The notes below the pieces were generated by a model. The model did no database searches, was not told the DNA's origin, and saw nothing but the letters and a program-made list of their open reading frames with translations. From Bacteroidales bacterium (GTDB lineage Bacteria > Bacteroidota > Bacteroidia > Bacteroidales > VadinHA17): DNA of 47,917 nt. The position numbers and the translations under genes are program-made. Shown here piece after piece: positions 25,518 to 35,830 of this stretch (its first letter is position 1; each line of letters begins with the position of its first letter). The stretch covers positions 1 through 47,917 of the forward strand of contig JANTGF010000022.1 in assembly GCA_024763075.1 (NCBI GenBank), in the 5' to 3' direction.

Positions 25518-26462
25518 ATGGACAGAAGAAAATTTGTAAGTAAGTCTGCAGCTGCCGGTGCTTTTGCAATGACTGCCACAGGCACATTATTTGCGAAAAA
25601 TTCAATAAGAGAAAACATTCCGGATAGCAAAGCGCCTTTGGTTGAGAAGTTTAAACTTAAATATGCACCACATTTCGGGACCTTTAAGGAGAACGGAGGC
25701 AAAGATCCGGTTGATCAGCTCAAGTTTATGTCGGATCATGGTTTCAGGGCCGTATTTGATAATGGACTAATGAATAAACCACCAGCATTGCAGGAAAGAA
25801 TTACAAAAGCCCTTGATGAATTGAAAATGGATTTAGGCCCTTTTGTGATGTATGCTGATTTTAAAGTAGAATCACTGGTGTTAAATACGCAGGAGGTTCG
25901 TGATATGCTTAAAGAAATAGTTACATCAGGAATAGAAACTGCAAAACGGACCAATGCAAAATGGGCTTTGCTGGTTCCGGGAAGGTATAACTTAAGGATG
26001 GAATGGGATTATCAGACGGCCAACGTAATAGATAACCTGCGCTTTTGTGCTGAATTGATGGAGCCTGCCGGGTTAACCATGGTACTTGAACCTTTAAATA
26101 AACATGACCATCCGGGATTATTCCTGACAAAAATTCCACAGGCTTACAGCATTTGCAGGGCCGTGAACAGCCCGGCTGTTAAAATTGTTGATGACCTGTA
26201 TCATCAGCAAATCACAGAAGGAAACCTGATTAAGAATATTGATCATGCCTGGGAAGAAATTGCTGCATTTCACCTGGGAGATAATCCGGGGCGGAAAGAA
26301 CCGACTACCGGCGAGATTAACTTTAAAAATATCTTCAAACATCTTTATGAGAAAAATTATGGTGGCGTTTTATGCATGGAGCATGGAAATTCTCACAAGG
26401 GGAAAGAGGGAGAGCTTGCTCTGATTGAAGCCTACAGGGAGGTTGATAATTTTAAGGTTTAA
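25518..26462 (+). CDS. Exported TIM-barrel protein, hydroxypyruvate isomerase/AP-endonuclease-2 family
   Basis: 314 residues with a twin-arginine-type N-terminus (MDRRKF, then a hydrophobic Ala-rich stretch to about 26), so it is likely moved folded to the periplasm. The barrel follows the xylose-isomerase-like fold, with probable metal ligands E191 (VLEPLN), D225/D226 (IVDDLYHQQ), H252 and E288 (CMEHGN). The relatives are hydroxypyruvate isomerases and sugar epimerases; location outside the cytoplasm makes free or keto sugars more likely substrates than phosphates (inference). It converges with the Gfo/Idh/MocA gene across a shared terminator. Confidence 0.85.
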   Translation: MDRRKFVSKSAAAGAFAMTATGTLFAKNSIRENIPDSKAPLVEKFKLKYAPHFGTFKENGGKDPVDQLKFMSDHGFRAVFDNGLMNKPPALQERITKALDELKMDLGPFVMYADFKVESLVLNTQEVRDMLKEIVTSGIETAKRTNAKWALLVPGRYNLRMEWDYQTANVIDNLRFCAELMEPAGLTMVLEPLNKHDHPGLFLTKIPQAYSICRAVNSPAVKIVDDLYHQQITEGNLIKNIDHAWEEIAAFHLGDNPGRKEPTTGEINFKNIFKHLYEKNYGGVLCMEHGNSHKGKEGELALIEAYREVDNFKV

Positions 26463-26473
26463 AAGATACTATA

Positions 26474-26508
26474 TTAGAAAAGGCGTCGTATTTCGGCGCC
26501 TTTTCTAA
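26474..26508. terminator. Bidirectional terminator between the TIM-barrel and Gfo/Idh genes
   Basis: A long stem TTAGAAAAGGCGtCG / CGgCGCCTTTTCTAA, with one mismatch and a 5-base loop. It carries A/T runs on both sides and so works in both directions. Confidence 0.9.
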
Positions 26509-26530
26509 TGAATTGTTATTACAGACAATA

Positions 26531-27874
26531 CTATGTTTCTTTCGGGGCAGTTCCGGGAACAGGGATATGAGGTGTCATATCCAGTGGGCCCAGTATGTAT
26601 TCTTTTGGCCCCAGATGGAGGTCTGAGTTCATCATTTCTTCCCAGGTAACCTCTTTTCCTGTATAAGCTGAAATTCTTCCCATGATACCTGTCATGGTTG
26701 AATTAGCAACATTCTGGGCTTCATTGATAGGTTTATTTGTACGAATGGCAGTAACGAGATCAATATGTTCCTGTACGTAAGGACTGATTTTTACCCGGCT
26801 TAATTTTTCACCATTTACACCTGTACCGTAATCGTATTCCCATTTTATTGTTTTGTCAGGATTCAGAACAATATTCCTGCAATTTGAATATCCCTCTGTA
26901 CCTCTGATATATTCCGAGACACTGTTCGTGCAACCATTAATTTGCCTGCACATACTATGGTTATGCATATCGTTGTCAAATACAAAATCCACACTGAAAT
27001 TATCATACTGATCTCCTGTTATTCTTCTTTGCCGGCTTCCGAAACCAAGCGCTTTAATAGGGTGTTTCCCTGTGAACCAGTTGATTACATCCAGGTTGTG
27101 TACATGCTGTTCAACAATATGATCGCCCGATAGCCATATCCAGTTCACCCAGTTACGGATACTCCATTCCATATCCGACCAACTTTCCTTCCGGTTTTTA
27201 TGCCATAGCTTACCTCCATTCCAGTAACATGTTGCGGATACAATATCTCCAATTTCCCCGTTTATAACCTGTTCATAGGTTTTCAGATAATCGCGCTGAT
27301 GACGGCGCTGGGTTCCGGCAACAACACACAGCCCCATCCCTTCTGCTTTTTTGCCTGTGGCCATAATCGACCTGGCACCCACAGGATCCACGGCAACCGG
27401 TTTTTCCATAAATACATGTTTTCCTGCTTTTACAGCTGCTTCAAACTGCATGGGCCTGAAATGAGGAGGTGTGGCAAGAATAACCATATCCACTCCTGAG
27501 TCCAAAACTTTTTCATAAGCGTCAAATCCAAGGAAACAGTGATCATCTGCAACCTCATTTTGTTTTTTCTTCAATAACTTTTCTTTTGCACTGTTCAGCC
27601 TGTCTTCAAAAAGGTCACCAAGGGCCGTGATCTTAAGGTTAGGTCCTGCGTCCAGAAAATTCAGGGCTGCACCTGTGCCTCTTCCGCCGCAACCAATTAA
27701 TCCTGCTTTAAGAACCGGGCCGTCCGGGGCTGAATCGGGTGGGACGGGAATGGTGATTTTTTTTCTTCCGCAGGCACTAACCAAGCCTTGTACTCCCAGT
27801 GCTCCTACAGCACCGATAGCCAGGGTGTTCCCCAGGAAGTTTCTTCTTGATAGCTGACTTTTTTTCTTTTCCAT
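26531..27874 (-). CDS. Gfo/Idh/MocA family oxidoreductase, Tat-exported, possible lipoprotein
   Basis: 447 residues. The N-terminus has a twin-arginine motif (SRRNFLG, R10-R11), a hydrophobic stretch and VSAC (32-35), a possible lipobox. The Rossmann domain starts at GLIGCGGRGTG (58-68), and the conserved EKP (157-159, K158) sits where this family has its catalytic lysine. The C-terminal domain is the usual beta-sheet substrate module. Members oxidise or reduce sugars and cyclitols with a tightly held NAD(P). Tat export fits a cofactor-loaded enzyme. It lies 34 bp downstream of the cytochrome-SUMF1 gene on the same strand, so both are probably cotranscribed. Confidence 0.92.
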   Translation of the reverse strand: MEKKKSQLSRRNFLGNTLAIGAVGALGVQGLVSACGRKKITIPVPPDSAPDGPVLKAGLIGCGGRGTGAALNFLDAGPNLKITALGDLFEDRLNSAKEKLLKKKQNEVADDHCFLGFDAYEKVLDSGVDMVILATPPHFRPMQFEAAVKAGKHVFMEKPVAVDPVGARSIMATGKKAEGMGLCVVAGTQRRHQRDYLKTYEQVINGEIGDIVSATCYWNGGKLWHKNRKESWSDMEWSIRNWVNWIWLSGDHIVEQHVHNLDVINWFTGKHPIKALGFGSRQRRITGDQYDNFSVDFVFDNDMHNHSMCRQINGCTNSVSEYIRGTEGYSNCRNIVLNPDKTIKWEYDYGTGVNGEKLSRVKISPYVQEHIDLVTAIRTNKPINEAQNVANSTMTGIMGRISAYTGKEVTWEEMMNSDLHLGPKEYILGPLDMTPHIPVPGTAPKET

Positions 27875-27908
27875 GGTGATAAATTGAGTAGTTAATTAAT
27901 AAAATGGT

Positions 27909-29450
27909 CTATTGATTATTATTTTCAATGTTCTCGTCAAATTCACATACAACCCTGAAACCTACAAAATTACAGTCAGAGTACCACCAGATACTTTTTG
28001 GCATTTGAGGATCTGTTACCAGCCAGTCCTTAGTTTTTGTATGATCTCTTGCCGCCGACCTCAGATCTTTGGATTCACTTTTAAATGATCCTCCCCGTAC
28101 AACATGTTCTGTCCCTGAAGCAGGTCCCCGGGGATTTTCAGAAACAGAGCTGGCATACGCTGAAGGGTCATACCAGTCAGAGCAGAATTCAGCAACATTA
28201 CCCAGCATATTAACCAGACCATAAGGATTGGTTTTCATTCCGGATGGTTCTGAGGTCATCCCCGTTGAATTTCCGGCGTAATTTATATAGGAGTCAACAT
28301 TAACCGGGGGAGCTTTTCGAAATAAATTCTTTAAAAAACCTCCTTTTTCAAAATATTTGGGATCAATATTTAAAAAATTTGGCCCGGTTGTACCTGCACG
28401 GCAGGCGTATTCCCACTCAGCCTCAGTAGGCAGGCGGTATTTTTTTCCAGTTTTTAATGACAACCACTCGCAATAAACCTCAGCAGAATGATGCGTCATA
28501 GTAATAGCCGGCCTTTTACCCATACCCCATCCCTGGTCAGGTGGCCCGTAAGGAGGAGTTGCTCCGGTAATGGCATCAGCTTTACTTACTTTTTTACCGG
28601 GTTTGGTTTTTTCCTCAGGTCTCCCTTCAGAAGCAGTCTCATTATAAAAAGCAATAAATTCATCCCAGGTAACTTCAGTTCTTCCAATATAAAAGTTTTT
28701 CAGGCTGACTTCATGTTGCGGGCCTTCATCCGGCTTCCTGAATTTTTCATTTTTGGGGCTTCCCATCAGAAATTTTCCTCCATCTATTGCTACCATGTCG
28801 AATTTTACACTGGTTCCGGGTATCATTTCAGTGAAATTTTCAAAAGATTTTAATTTTGCCGGTTCAGTATAAATTTTGTTTTGGGCTTCGACCTCGGCCC
28901 CCTTTTTGCCAAAACTGACATTTTTAGCATGGATTGAATTTTTATTGTAATGTCCAACATTTAGATGACAGTTAATGCAATGGAGTTTATTTTCATTCTG
29001 GCTGTAATAAAGGTGTGCTTTTTCTCCCTCTTTTGACAGGCTCACCGGGAAAATATTCTGATGACAGTTTACGCAGGATTCTTTATAAGTAAATCTTTTT
29101 GCCTGAGCCAGTTCTGATTTCTCTTTCCAGTTAATACTTGAGTCGGCTTTAAACAGTTTTGAATAAAGGTCTTTGCTGCCTGATTTTATTTTTTCAGTAA
29201 GATGTGGAATGCCCTCTGGTGGAAGGTGGCAATCCACACAATGAACAATTATCCCACTTGAATTATTTGCATGAGACGAAAGCTTCCATGAACTGGTTGC
29301 ATCCGGATGAGAATGGCAGGAAGCACAATAGGTATCTGTGGAGGTAATATGCATTAGCTTATTTCCTGTATATATTAGAAGGAAACCCAATAAAATACCC
29401 GGAACAAAAAGATAAATAAAGCGGTTTGTTTTTATATTTTCTTTGTGCAT
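27909..29450 (-). CDS. Tetraheme NapC/NrfH-like cytochrome c fused to a SUMF1-like domain
   Basis: 513 residues. One N-terminal membrane anchor (about 12-29) is followed by four CxxCH heme sites at 42-46, 71-75, 126-130 and 158-162, the layout of NapC/NrfH quinol-linked cytochromes. Residues about 215-505 form a formylglycine-generating-enzyme-like (SUMF1) domain: MVAIDGGKFLMGS, TEVTWDEF, YRLPTEAEWEYACRAGT, NMLGNVAEFCSDWY and VVRGGSF. The two active-site cysteines of true FGE, expected after GSF, are absent (GSFKSESKDLRSAAR), so sulfatase activation is unlikely. It may anchor electron transfer for the oxidoreductase encoded 34 bp downstream (inference). The fusion is unusual. Confidence 0.9.
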   Translation of the reverse strand: MHKENIKTNRFIYLFVPGILLGFLLIYTGNKLMHITSTDTYCASCHSHPDATSSWKLSSHANNSSGIIVHCVDCHLPPEGIPHLTEKIKSGSKDLYSKLFKADSSINWKEKSELAQAKRFTYKESCVNCHQNIFPVSLSKEGEKAHLYYSQNENKLHCINCHLNVGHYNKNSIHAKNVSFGKKGAEVEAQNKIYTEPAKLKSFENFTEMIPGTSVKFDMVAIDGGKFLMGSPKNEKFRKPDEGPQHEVSLKNFYIGRTEVTWDEFIAFYNETASEGRPEEKTKPGKKVSKADAITGATPPYGPPDQGWGMGKRPAITMTHHSAEVYCEWLSLKTGKKYRLPTEAEWEYACRAGTTGPNFLNIDPKYFEKGGFLKNLFRKAPPVNVDSYINYAGNSTGMTSEPSGMKTNPYGLVNMLGNVAEFCSDWYDPSAYASSVSENPRGPASGTEHVVRGGSFKSESKDLRSAARDHTKTKDWLVTDPQMPKSIWWYSDCNFVGFRVVCEFDENIENNNQ

Positions 29451-29755
29451 AAAAATACAGAACTGATTTTACTGGAATGATTATGTAAAGAAACTAAAAA
29501 ATGATGAATATTAGTTCTTTCAACCAGAGAATTAATATCAGTTAATATTATTTATACATTAAATTAACAGCCGGTTCTGTTTCTCATAAAAATTTTAATA
29601 CACCATATTATATATAGGCAAATTACATTTACAGGCAAAATCCTCTGGGTTTAGGATAGTTGAGAAAAAAAAATAGTGCTTGATGTTTTAATTTAAAAAT
29701 AAAATAATACCTTTGCAACCCAATTTGTGAATTACATTTATTAAATATAGTCTAT
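29451..29755. other. 305-bp divergent intergenic region upstream of rpsL
   Basis: No gene is visible. The region is very AT-rich and holds the rpsL -7 box at 29708-29715 and two copies of TTAATAT separated by three bases near 29532-29548. No terminator or riboswitch-like fold was recognised. Confidence 0.6.
29708..29715 (+). promoter_or_regulatory. -7 box of the main ribosomal-protein promoter
   Basis: TACCTTTG fits TAnnTTTG, 40 bp before the rpsL ATG. A TTG occurs at 29680-29682 with a 25-base spacer, slightly longer than usual. It probably drives the long co-directional ribosomal block. Confidence 0.55.
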
Positions 29756-30130
29756 ATGCCTACAATTCAGCAGTTAGTAAGAAAAGGACGCAAAAAATTA
29801 GTGGAAAAGAGTAAGGCTCCGGCACTTGATTCCTGCCCACAAAAAAGAGGGGTTTGCGTAAGGGTTTATACTACGACACCAAAAAAACCGAATTCTGCAA
29901 TGAGGAAAGTTGCAAGAGTGAGGTTAACGAATGGAAAAGAGGTGAATGCGTACATTCCCGGAGAGGGTCACAATCTGCAGGAACACTCCATTGTTTTGAT
30001 TCGTGGAGGCAGGGTAAAAGATCTTCCAGGAGTTAGGTATCATCTTATCAGAGGTGCACTGGATACCCAGGGTGTTGAAGGCCGGACCCAGAGAAGGTCA
30101 AAATACGGTACAAAAAGGCCAAAGAAATAA
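29756..30130 (+). CDS. rpsL: 30S ribosomal protein S12
   Basis: 124 residues; decoding-centre protein. The [11 protein letters not shown] and [12 protein letters not shown] loops are intact. K43/K44 and K88, equivalents of the positions changed in streptomycin-resistant mutants, are the sensitive-type lysines, and D89 is the usual methylthiolation site. It is the first gene of the block and is followed by rpsG after 32 bp. Confidence 0.98.
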   Translation: MPTIQQLVRKGRKKLVEKSKAPALDSCPQKRGVCVRVYTTTPKKPNSAMRKVARVRLTNGKEVNAYIPGEGHNLQEHSIVLIRGGRVKDLPGVRYHLIRGALDTQGVEGRTQRRSKYGTKRPKK

Positions 30131-30162
30131 AAATTGAAATTAATTAAGTTAGATAAATTATC

Positions 30163-30639
30163 ATGAGAAAAACCAAGCCTAAAAAAAGGATTTTGTTACC
30201 CGATCCGAAATTTGGTGATCAGGAGGTAACAAGGTTTGTAAACAATCTTATGATGGGAGGTAAGAAAAGTGTTTCTTATACCATTTTTTATAATGCGCTT
30301 GAGATTGTTGGGCAAAGAATGAAGAATGAGGAGAAAACGCCTTTAGAAATCTGGAAAAAAGCATTGGAAAATATTACTCCGCATGTTGAGGTTAAAAGCC
30401 GTCGTGTTGGAGGTGCAACTTTTCAGGTACCCATGGAAGTAAGGCCCGACAGAAAAGTTTCAATAAGTATGAAGAACCTGATTCTGTTTGCAAGAAAGAG
30501 AAGTGGTAAGGAAATGAGTGAAAAGCTCGCAGCCGAAATTATGGCAGCATATAAAGAAGAAGGTGGTGCATTTAAGAAAAAGGAAGATACACACAGAATG
30601 GCTGAAGCAAATAAAGCTTTTGCCCATTTTAGATTTTAG
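30163..30639 (+). CDS. rpsG: 30S ribosomal protein S7
   Basis: 158 residues, the usual length. It nucleates assembly of the 30S head and contacts mRNA and tRNA near the E site. The conserved [13 protein letters not shown] stretch and the C-terminal helix ending [16 protein letters not shown] are visible. The 30-bp gap to fusA is filled by heptamer repeats. Confidence 0.98.
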   Translation: MRKTKPKKRILLPDPKFGDQEVTRFVNNLMMGGKKSVSYTIFYNALEIVGQRMKNEEKTPLEIWKKALENITPHVEVKSRRVGGATFQVPMEVRPDRKVSISMKNLILFARKRSGKEMSEKLAAEIMAAYKEEGGAFKKKEDTHRMAEANKAFAHFRF

Positions 30640-30643
30640 TAAT

Positions 30644-30671
30644 GGTTGGTGATTGAGGATTGAGGATTCAT
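30644..30671 (+). repeat. Heptamer repeat abutting the fusA start codon
   Basis: GGTTGGT, GATTGAG, GATTGAG and GATTCAT follow one another without spacer, and the last unit runs into the fusA ATG at 30670. The repeat thus forms the whole translation-initiation leader of fusA within the operon. Confidence 0.7.
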
Positions 30672-32781
30672 GAGCAGTAAATTAGAAAATACAAGGAATA
30701 TTGGGATAATGGCCCATATTGATGCGGGGAAAACCACCACGACTGAGAGGGTTTTATTCTACACAGGGCGGACCCACCGTATAGGTGAGGTGCATGATGG
30801 AGCTGCTCAGATGGACTGGATGGTGCAGGAGCAGGAGAGAGGAATAACCATTACCTCAGCAGCCACTACAACTTTTTGGAAATACAAAGATCAGGAGTAT
30901 AAAATTAATATTATTGATACTCCGGGTCATGTTGATTTTACAGTTGAGGTTGAACGGTCGCTTCGGGTGCTGGATGGAGCTGTTGCAGTTTTTTGTGCAG
31001 TGGGGGGAGTTGAACCTCAGTCAGAAACAGTCTGGCGTCAGGCCGATAAATATGAGGTTCCCAGGATTGCATTTGTAAATAAAATGGACCGTGTAGGAGC
31101 TGATTTCTTTTCTGTTGTTCAACAGATTGAGGAAAAGCTGGGGGCAAATCCAATTCCTGTTCAGTTACCCATTGGTTCTGAGGAATCATTTCAGGGAGTT
31201 ATTGATTTGATCTATAATAAAGCCATCATATGGAAAGATGCCGGTGATATGGGAACAACCTACGAAATGGTTGATATTCCTGAAGAACATGCAGAACTTA
31301 CCGCGGAATGGCGTGAGAAATTAATTGAAGCTGTCGCTGAAACGGATGACTCGCTGTTAGAGAGATATTTTGAGGATCCGGATTCAATAACAACAGATGA
31401 AATGCTGGAAGTGATCCGGGAGTCAACAATAAACCATACTATTATTCCGGTGATGTGTGGCTCGGCTTTTAAAAACAAAGGCGTTCAGCGCTTATTGGAT
31501 GCAATTGTTGCATTTTTACCCAGCCCGACTGATGTTGGTGGTGTAACAGGTGTAAACCCGATGCACGGGAATGCAGAAGTTACCCGTAAACCGGATCCAA
31601 AAGAGCCTTTAGCTGCACTGGCATTTAAAATTGCTACAGATCCTTTTGTTGGCAGACTGGTCTTTCTTAGGGTTTACAGTGGTGTACTTGAGTCCGGGTC
31701 AACAGTACTCAATGCCAGGACAGGAAAAAGAGGCAGGATCAACCGTTTGTATCAGATGCATGCTAATAAGCAAAATCCAAAAGACAGGATTGAGGCGGGT
31801 GATATTTGTGCCGCTGTAGGCTTGAAGGATTTAAAAACAGGTGATACAATTTGTGATCTTAAGAAGCCAATATCACTTGAATCTATGGAATTTCCTGATC
31901 CGGTTATAGGAATTGCCATTGAACCTAAGTCCCAGCCCGATATCGATAAACTGGGAGTAGCACTGGCTAAATTGTCTGAAGAGGATCCGACATTTCAGGT
32001 TAAAACGGATGAAAATTCAGGTCAGACCATCATAAGTGGTATGGGCGAATTGCACCTGGAAATATTGATCGACAGGATCAGCCGGGAATTTAAAGTTGAA
32101 TGTAATCAGGGAAGTCCTCAGGTTGCCTACAGGGAAGCTCTTTTAACTACGGTAAAGCACCGTGAAATATTTAAAAAACAGACAGGTGGCCGGGGTAAAT
32201 TTGCTGATATCATTATAGAAATTGGTCCGGTGGATGAAGGAGAGAAGGGTTTGCAGTTTATAGACGAAGTAAAAGGAGGAAATATCCCACGAGAATTTAT
32301 ACCAGCTGTTGAGAAAGGATTCAAAGAGGCAATGCAAAATGGCCCATTGGCAGGATATCCGTTGGATAGCCTTAAAGTAGTGCTGAAGGATGGTTCTTAT
32401 CACCCGGTTGACTCGGATAGTCTTTCTTTTGAACTGGCTGCGAAATCTGCTTTCAGGAATATTGCTCCAAAAGCAAATCCGGTGTTGCTTGAGCCCATTA
32501 TGATGGCTGAGGTAGTGACTCCGGAGGAATATATGGGTGATGTGATTTCTGACTTTAACAGACGGAGAGGCCAGGTAGAAGGTATGGTATCAAAAATGGG
32601 AGCAAGGGTGATCCGGGCAAAAGTTCCGCTGGCAGAGAAATTTGGTTATGTTACGGTATTACGGACGATTACATCAGGAAGAGCAACCTCTACCATGGAG
32701 TTTTCGCATTATGACGTGGTTCCGGCTGAAATCACAAAAAAGGTGATTGAAAAAGCAAAGGGTATAGTAGAAAAAGTATAA
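30670..32781 (+). CDS. fusA: Elongation factor G, canonical
   Basis: 703 residues; the GTPase that drives tRNA-mRNA translocation and, with RRF, ribosome recycling. GTPase motifs are standard: AHIDAGKTT (G1), [11 protein letters not shown] (G2), DTPGHVDF (G3, with catalytic His) and NKMD (G4). Domains II-V follow, including the domain IV segment that reaches the decoding centre. It contrasts with the degenerate paralogue at 23161-25317. No tuf gene follows, and rpsJ begins 17 bp later. Confidence 0.99.
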   Translation: MSSKLENTRNIGIMAHIDAGKTTTTERVLFYTGRTHRIGEVHDGAAQMDWMVQEQERGITITSAATTTFWKYKDQEYKINIIDTPGHVDFTVEVERSLRVLDGAVAVFCAVGGVEPQSETVWRQADKYEVPRIAFVNKMDRVGADFFSVVQQIEEKLGANPIPVQLPIGSEESFQGVIDLIYNKAIIWKDAGDMGTTYEMVDIPEEHAELTAEWREKLIEAVAETDDSLLERYFEDPDSITTDEMLEVIRESTINHTIIPVMCGSAFKNKGVQRLLDAIVAFLPSPTDVGGVTGVNPMHGNAEVTRKPDPKEPLAALAFKIATDPFVGRLVFLRVYSGVLESGSTVLNARTGKRGRINRLYQMHANKQNPKDRIEAGDICAAVGLKDLKTGDTICDLKKPISLESMEFPDPVIGIAIEPKSQPDIDKLGVALAKLSEEDPTFQVKTDENSGQTIISGMGELHLEILIDRISREFKVECNQGSPQVAYREALLTTVKHREIFKKQTGGRGKFADIIIEIGPVDEGEKGLQFIDEVKGGNIPREFIPAVEKGFKEAMQNGPLAGYPLDSLKVVLKDGSYHPVDSDSLSFELAAKSAFRNIAPKANPVLLEPIMMAEVVTPEEYMGDVISDFNRRRGQVEGMVSKMGARVIRAKVPLAEKFGYVTVLRTITSGRATSTMEFSHYDVVPAEITKKVIEKAKGIVEKV

Positions 32782-32798
32782 TAATTATTTTTTGAAGA

Positions 32799-33104
32799 AT
32801 GAGTCAAAAGATTAGAATTAAATTAAAATCATACGATCATAATCTGGTTGATAAATCAGCTGAAAAAATCGTAAAAACAGTGAAATTAACGGGTGCTGTA
32901 GTAAGTGGTCCAATTCCACTCCCAACACATAAAAGAGTATTTACGGTTTTGCGTTCTCCATTTGTAAATAAGAAATCAAGAGAACAATTCATGGTTGCTT
33001 CTTATAAGCGGTTGCTGGATATCTACAGTAGTACACCAAAAACCATTGACGCTCTGATGAAATTGGAGTTGCCAAGTGGGGTTGAAGTTGAAATAAAAGT
33101 TTAA
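32799..33104 (+). CDS. rpsJ: 30S ribosomal protein S10
   Basis: 101 residues, normal length; part of the 30S head and, as NusE, of transcription antitermination complexes. The conserved loop [20 protein letters not shown] is present. It opens the S10 part of the block, 17 bp after fusA. Confidence 0.98.
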   Translation: MSQKIRIKLKSYDHNLVDKSAEKIVKTVKLTGAVVSGPIPLPTHKRVFTVLRSPFVNKKSREQFMVASYKRLLDIYSSTPKTIDALMKLELPSGVEVEIKV

Positions 33105-33123
33105 TTGAGGAAAATATAATAAA

Positions 33124-33741
33124 ATGCAGGGATTAATTGCTAAAAAGGTTGGGATGACCTCAGTATTTAACGAGGAAGGAAAAAATGTTCCTTGTACTGT
33201 TATTGAGGCCGGACCTTGCGTGGTCACACAGATTAAAACCAAAGAAAAAGATGGCTATGAGGCTGTTCAGCTTGGTTTTGAAGATAAAAGGGAGAAGAGG
33301 ACTTCAAAAGCCATGAAAGGACATTTTGCCAAAGCAGCTGCCACTCCGAAGAGGAAATTGGTTGAATTTACAGGTTTTGGAGAAGACGTAAAATTGGGCG
33401 ATGTTTTGAATGTGGATTTATTTCATGACGATAATTGGCTTGACGTACGGGGAATTAGTAAAGGTAAAGGATTTCAGGGGGTTGTAAAGCGTTATGGTTT
33501 CAGGGGAGTTGGTGATGCAACACATGGTCAGCACAATAGGGACAGGGCTCCGGGATCTTTGGGTGCTTCATCCTATCCTTCAAGGGTATTTAAAGGTATG
33601 AGGATGGCCGGAAGAACGGGCGGAGTAAAAGTTGCAGCTATTAATTTAAGGGTTTTAAAAATTATTCCGGAAGAGAATTTACTTATTTTGAAAGGATCCG
33701 TTCCTGGCCCGAATGGTTCATATTTAATAATAACCAAGTGA
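33124..33741 (+). CDS. rplC: 50S ribosomal protein L3
   Basis: 205 residues; early-assembly 50S protein whose loop reaches the peptidyl-transferase centre. The segment aligned with E. coli GQNQTPG reads GASSYPS, so the glutamine methylated by PrmB in E. coli is absent. The stop codon overlaps the rplD start by one base (TGATG). Confidence 0.98.
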   Translation: MQGLIAKKVGMTSVFNEEGKNVPCTVIEAGPCVVTQIKTKEKDGYEAVQLGFEDKREKRTSKAMKGHFAKAAATPKRKLVEFTGFGEDVKLGDVLNVDLFHDDNWLDVRGISKGKGFQGVVKRYGFRGVGDATHGQHNRDRAPGSLGASSYPSRVFKGMRMAGRTGGVKVAAINLRVLKIIPEENLLILKGSVPGPNGSYLIITK

Positions 33742-34370
33742 TGAAGATAGCGATATATAATATTGAAGGAAAAGATACCGGGAAAAAAGCAGATCTGAAT
33801 GAAGCTGTTTTTGGTATTGAACCGAATGATCACGCCATATATCTTGATATCAAGCAATTTATGGCGAACAATCGTCAGGGTACGCATAAAGCAAAGGAAA
33901 GAGGAGAGATCAGGGCAAGTACCCGTAAGATCAAAAGACAAAAAGGTACGGGAACTGCAAGGGCAGGTGCTATTTCAAACCCGTTGTTCAGGGGTGGTGG
34001 AAGAGTTTTTGGTCCAAGACCACGTACATACAACTCAAAACTAAATAAGAAAGTAAAACAACTTGCCAGAAAATCTGCCTTATCCTATAAAGCAAAAGAA
34101 AAGAGCATTATTGTTCTGGAGGACTTTACTTTGGAAGCTCCGAAAACCAGTGAATTCGTGAAGATTAACAATAATTTGAAGGTAAATGATAAAAAATCAC
34201 TTTTTGTTTTAAATCATCCGGATAAAAGTATATATTTGTCTTCTCGAAATCTGAAGGGAACGAAGGTGGTAAGTGCCTCAGAATTAACGACATATGATAT
34301 AGTGAATGCATCCACTTTAGTGTTGTCAAAGAGTTCAATTGAGGTTTTAGATCAGATTTTAGGTAATTAA
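33741..34370 (+). CDS. rplD: 50S ribosomal protein L4
   Basis: 209 residues starting at the ATG that overlaps the rplC stop; an in-frame GTG three bases earlier is less likely. The basic loop [20 protein letters not shown] lines the exit tunnel. In E. coli L4 also regulates its operon, but nothing here shows that for Bacteroidota. Confidence 0.97.
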   Translation: MKIAIYNIEGKDTGKKADLNEAVFGIEPNDHAIYLDIKQFMANNRQGTHKAKERGEIRASTRKIKRQKGTGTARAGAISNPLFRGGGRVFGPRPRTYNSKLNKKVKQLARKSALSYKAKEKSIIVLEDFTLEAPKTSEFVKINNNLKVNDKKSLFVLNHPDKSIYLSSRNLKGTKVVSASELTTYDIVNASTLVLSKSSIEVLDQILGN

Positions 34371-34384
34371 GAAAAACAGGAAGT

Positions 34385-34675
34385 ATGAATATTTTACTAA
34401 AACCGATAGTTACTGAAAAAATGATGGCCCAGAGTGAATCTCTGAACAGGTATGGTTTTATTGTTGAAAAAACAGCAAATAAACTCCAGATCAAAAAGGC
34501 TGTTGAAGAACTATATGATGTAGCAGTTGATTCTGTTAATACCATGAGGTATGGTGGAAAAGTAAAAAGCAGGTTTACGAAAAGCGGAGTACAGCTTGGG
34601 AAAACCAATTCTTATAAAAAAGCAATTGTAACTCTTGCTGAGGGTGAGGCAATTGATTTCTATAGCAATATTTAG
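34385..34675 (+). CDS. rplW: 50S ribosomal protein L23
   Basis: 96 residues; sits at the tunnel exit and is the docking site for trigger factor and SRP. The conserved opening [11 protein letters not shown] and the [12 protein letters not shown] loop are visible. rplB starts 10 bp later. Confidence 0.97.
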   Translation: MNILLKPIVTEKMMAQSESLNRYGFIVEKTANKLQIKKAVEELYDVAVDSVNTMRYGGKVKSRFTKSGVQLGKTNSYKKAIVTLAEGEAIDFYSNI

Positions 34676-34685
34676 ACATGTAATC

Positions 34686-35513
34686 ATGGCAGTAAGAAAA
34701 TTCAGACCTGTAACACCAGGTCAGCGACATAAAATAGCAGGTACATTTGAAGAAATTACAACTTCAACTCCTGAAAAATCATTGCTTCGTCCGATTAAAA
34801 AATCGGGTGGACGTAACCACAGTGGTAAAATGACCATGAGGTATATGGGCGGTGGTCATAAAAAAATGTATCGTGTCATCGATTTCTTAAGAAATAAAGA
34901 TGATTATGCTGCAAGAGTAGCAACGATTGAGTATGATCCCAACCGGTCTGCCAGAATTGCCCTGTTGATTTATGAGGATGGTGAAAAAAGATATATCCTG
35001 GCCCCAAACGGATTAAAAGTTGGTCAGATTGTACGTTCCGGAAAAGGAGTGGCTCCTGAAGTAGGGAATACTCTTTATCTTTCTGAAATTCCCCTGGGAT
35101 CTGTGATTCATAGTATTGAACTGACTCCGGGAAAAGGTGGAATGCTTGCACGTAGTGCAGGAACCTATGGTCAGCTGACCAGCCGTGATGGAAAATACGG
35201 AATCGTAAAGTTACCTTCCGGGGAGTCAAGAATGGTATTGGTTACTTGCCGGGCAACCATTGGATCTACTTCAAACTCAGATCATGGCCTGGAAGTTTCA
35301 GGCAAAGCGGGTCGTTCCAGATGGCTTGGAAGAAGACCCAGGGTCAGAGGAGTAGTAATGAATCCTGTGGATCACCCGATGGGTGGTGGTGAAGGTCGCG
35401 CTTCAGGCGGACACCCAAGATCCAGAAACGGAATGCCGGCCAAGGGTTTTAAAACCAGGTCGAAAAAGAAATTTTCCAATAAGTACATAGTAGAAAAAAG
35501 AAAGAAGCGTTAA
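34686..35513 (+). CDS. rplB: 50S ribosomal protein L2
   Basis: 275 residues from ATG 34686 ([12 protein letters not shown]). An in-frame TTG 51 bp upstream would overlap rplW and is rejected. L2 joins the subunits and supports the peptidyl-transferase centre. The [19 protein letters not shown] stretch keeps the conserved His of the E. coli H229 region. The basic C-terminus is typical. Confidence 0.98.
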   Translation: MAVRKFRPVTPGQRHKIAGTFEEITTSTPEKSLLRPIKKSGGRNHSGKMTMRYMGGGHKKMYRVIDFLRNKDDYAARVATIEYDPNRSARIALLIYEDGEKRYILAPNGLKVGQIVRSGKGVAPEVGNTLYLSEIPLGSVIHSIELTPGKGGMLARSAGTYGQLTSRDGKYGIVKLPSGESRMVLVTCRATIGSTSNSDHGLEVSGKAGRSRWLGRRPRVRGVVMNPVDHPMGGGEGRASGGHPRSRNGMPAKGFKTRSKKKFSNKYIVEKRKKR

Positions 35514-35536
35514 AATTTTGAATAATTAAAGATATT

Positions 35537-35803
35537 ATGAGCAGATCACTTAAAAAAGGACCTTTTATTGATTTTAAGCTTGAAAAAAGGGTGCTTGATA
35601 TGAATGATACAGGTAAAAAATCTGTGATTAAAACCTGGTCCAGGAGATCAGTGATTTCCCCTGACTTTGTGGGTCATACGATTGCTGTTCACAATGGCAA
35701 TAAGTTTATACCGGTATATATTACAGAAAATATGGTTGGACATAAATTAGGTGAATTTGCTCCAACAAGAATATTCAGAGGTCACGGAGGAAAAGCCAGA
35801 TAA
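35537..35803 (+). CDS. rpsS: 30S ribosomal protein S19
   Basis: 88 residues, normal length; 30S head protein near the A site that pairs with S13. The start [12 protein letters not shown] and the [19 protein letters not shown] end are hallmark sequences. Confidence 0.98.
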   Translation: MSRSLKKGPFIDFKLEKRVLDMNDTGKKSVIKTWSRRSVISPDFVGHTIAVHNGNKFIPVYITENMVGHKLGEFAPTRIFRGHGGKAR

Positions 35804-35830
35804 TTTTATTGCTTGAAAAATTATAGAGAA

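Noticed and set aside
27909-29450. Active formylglycine-generating enzyme (sulfatase activator)
   Set aside because: The cysteine pair needed for the copper site is absent, and no sulfatase gene is in the window.
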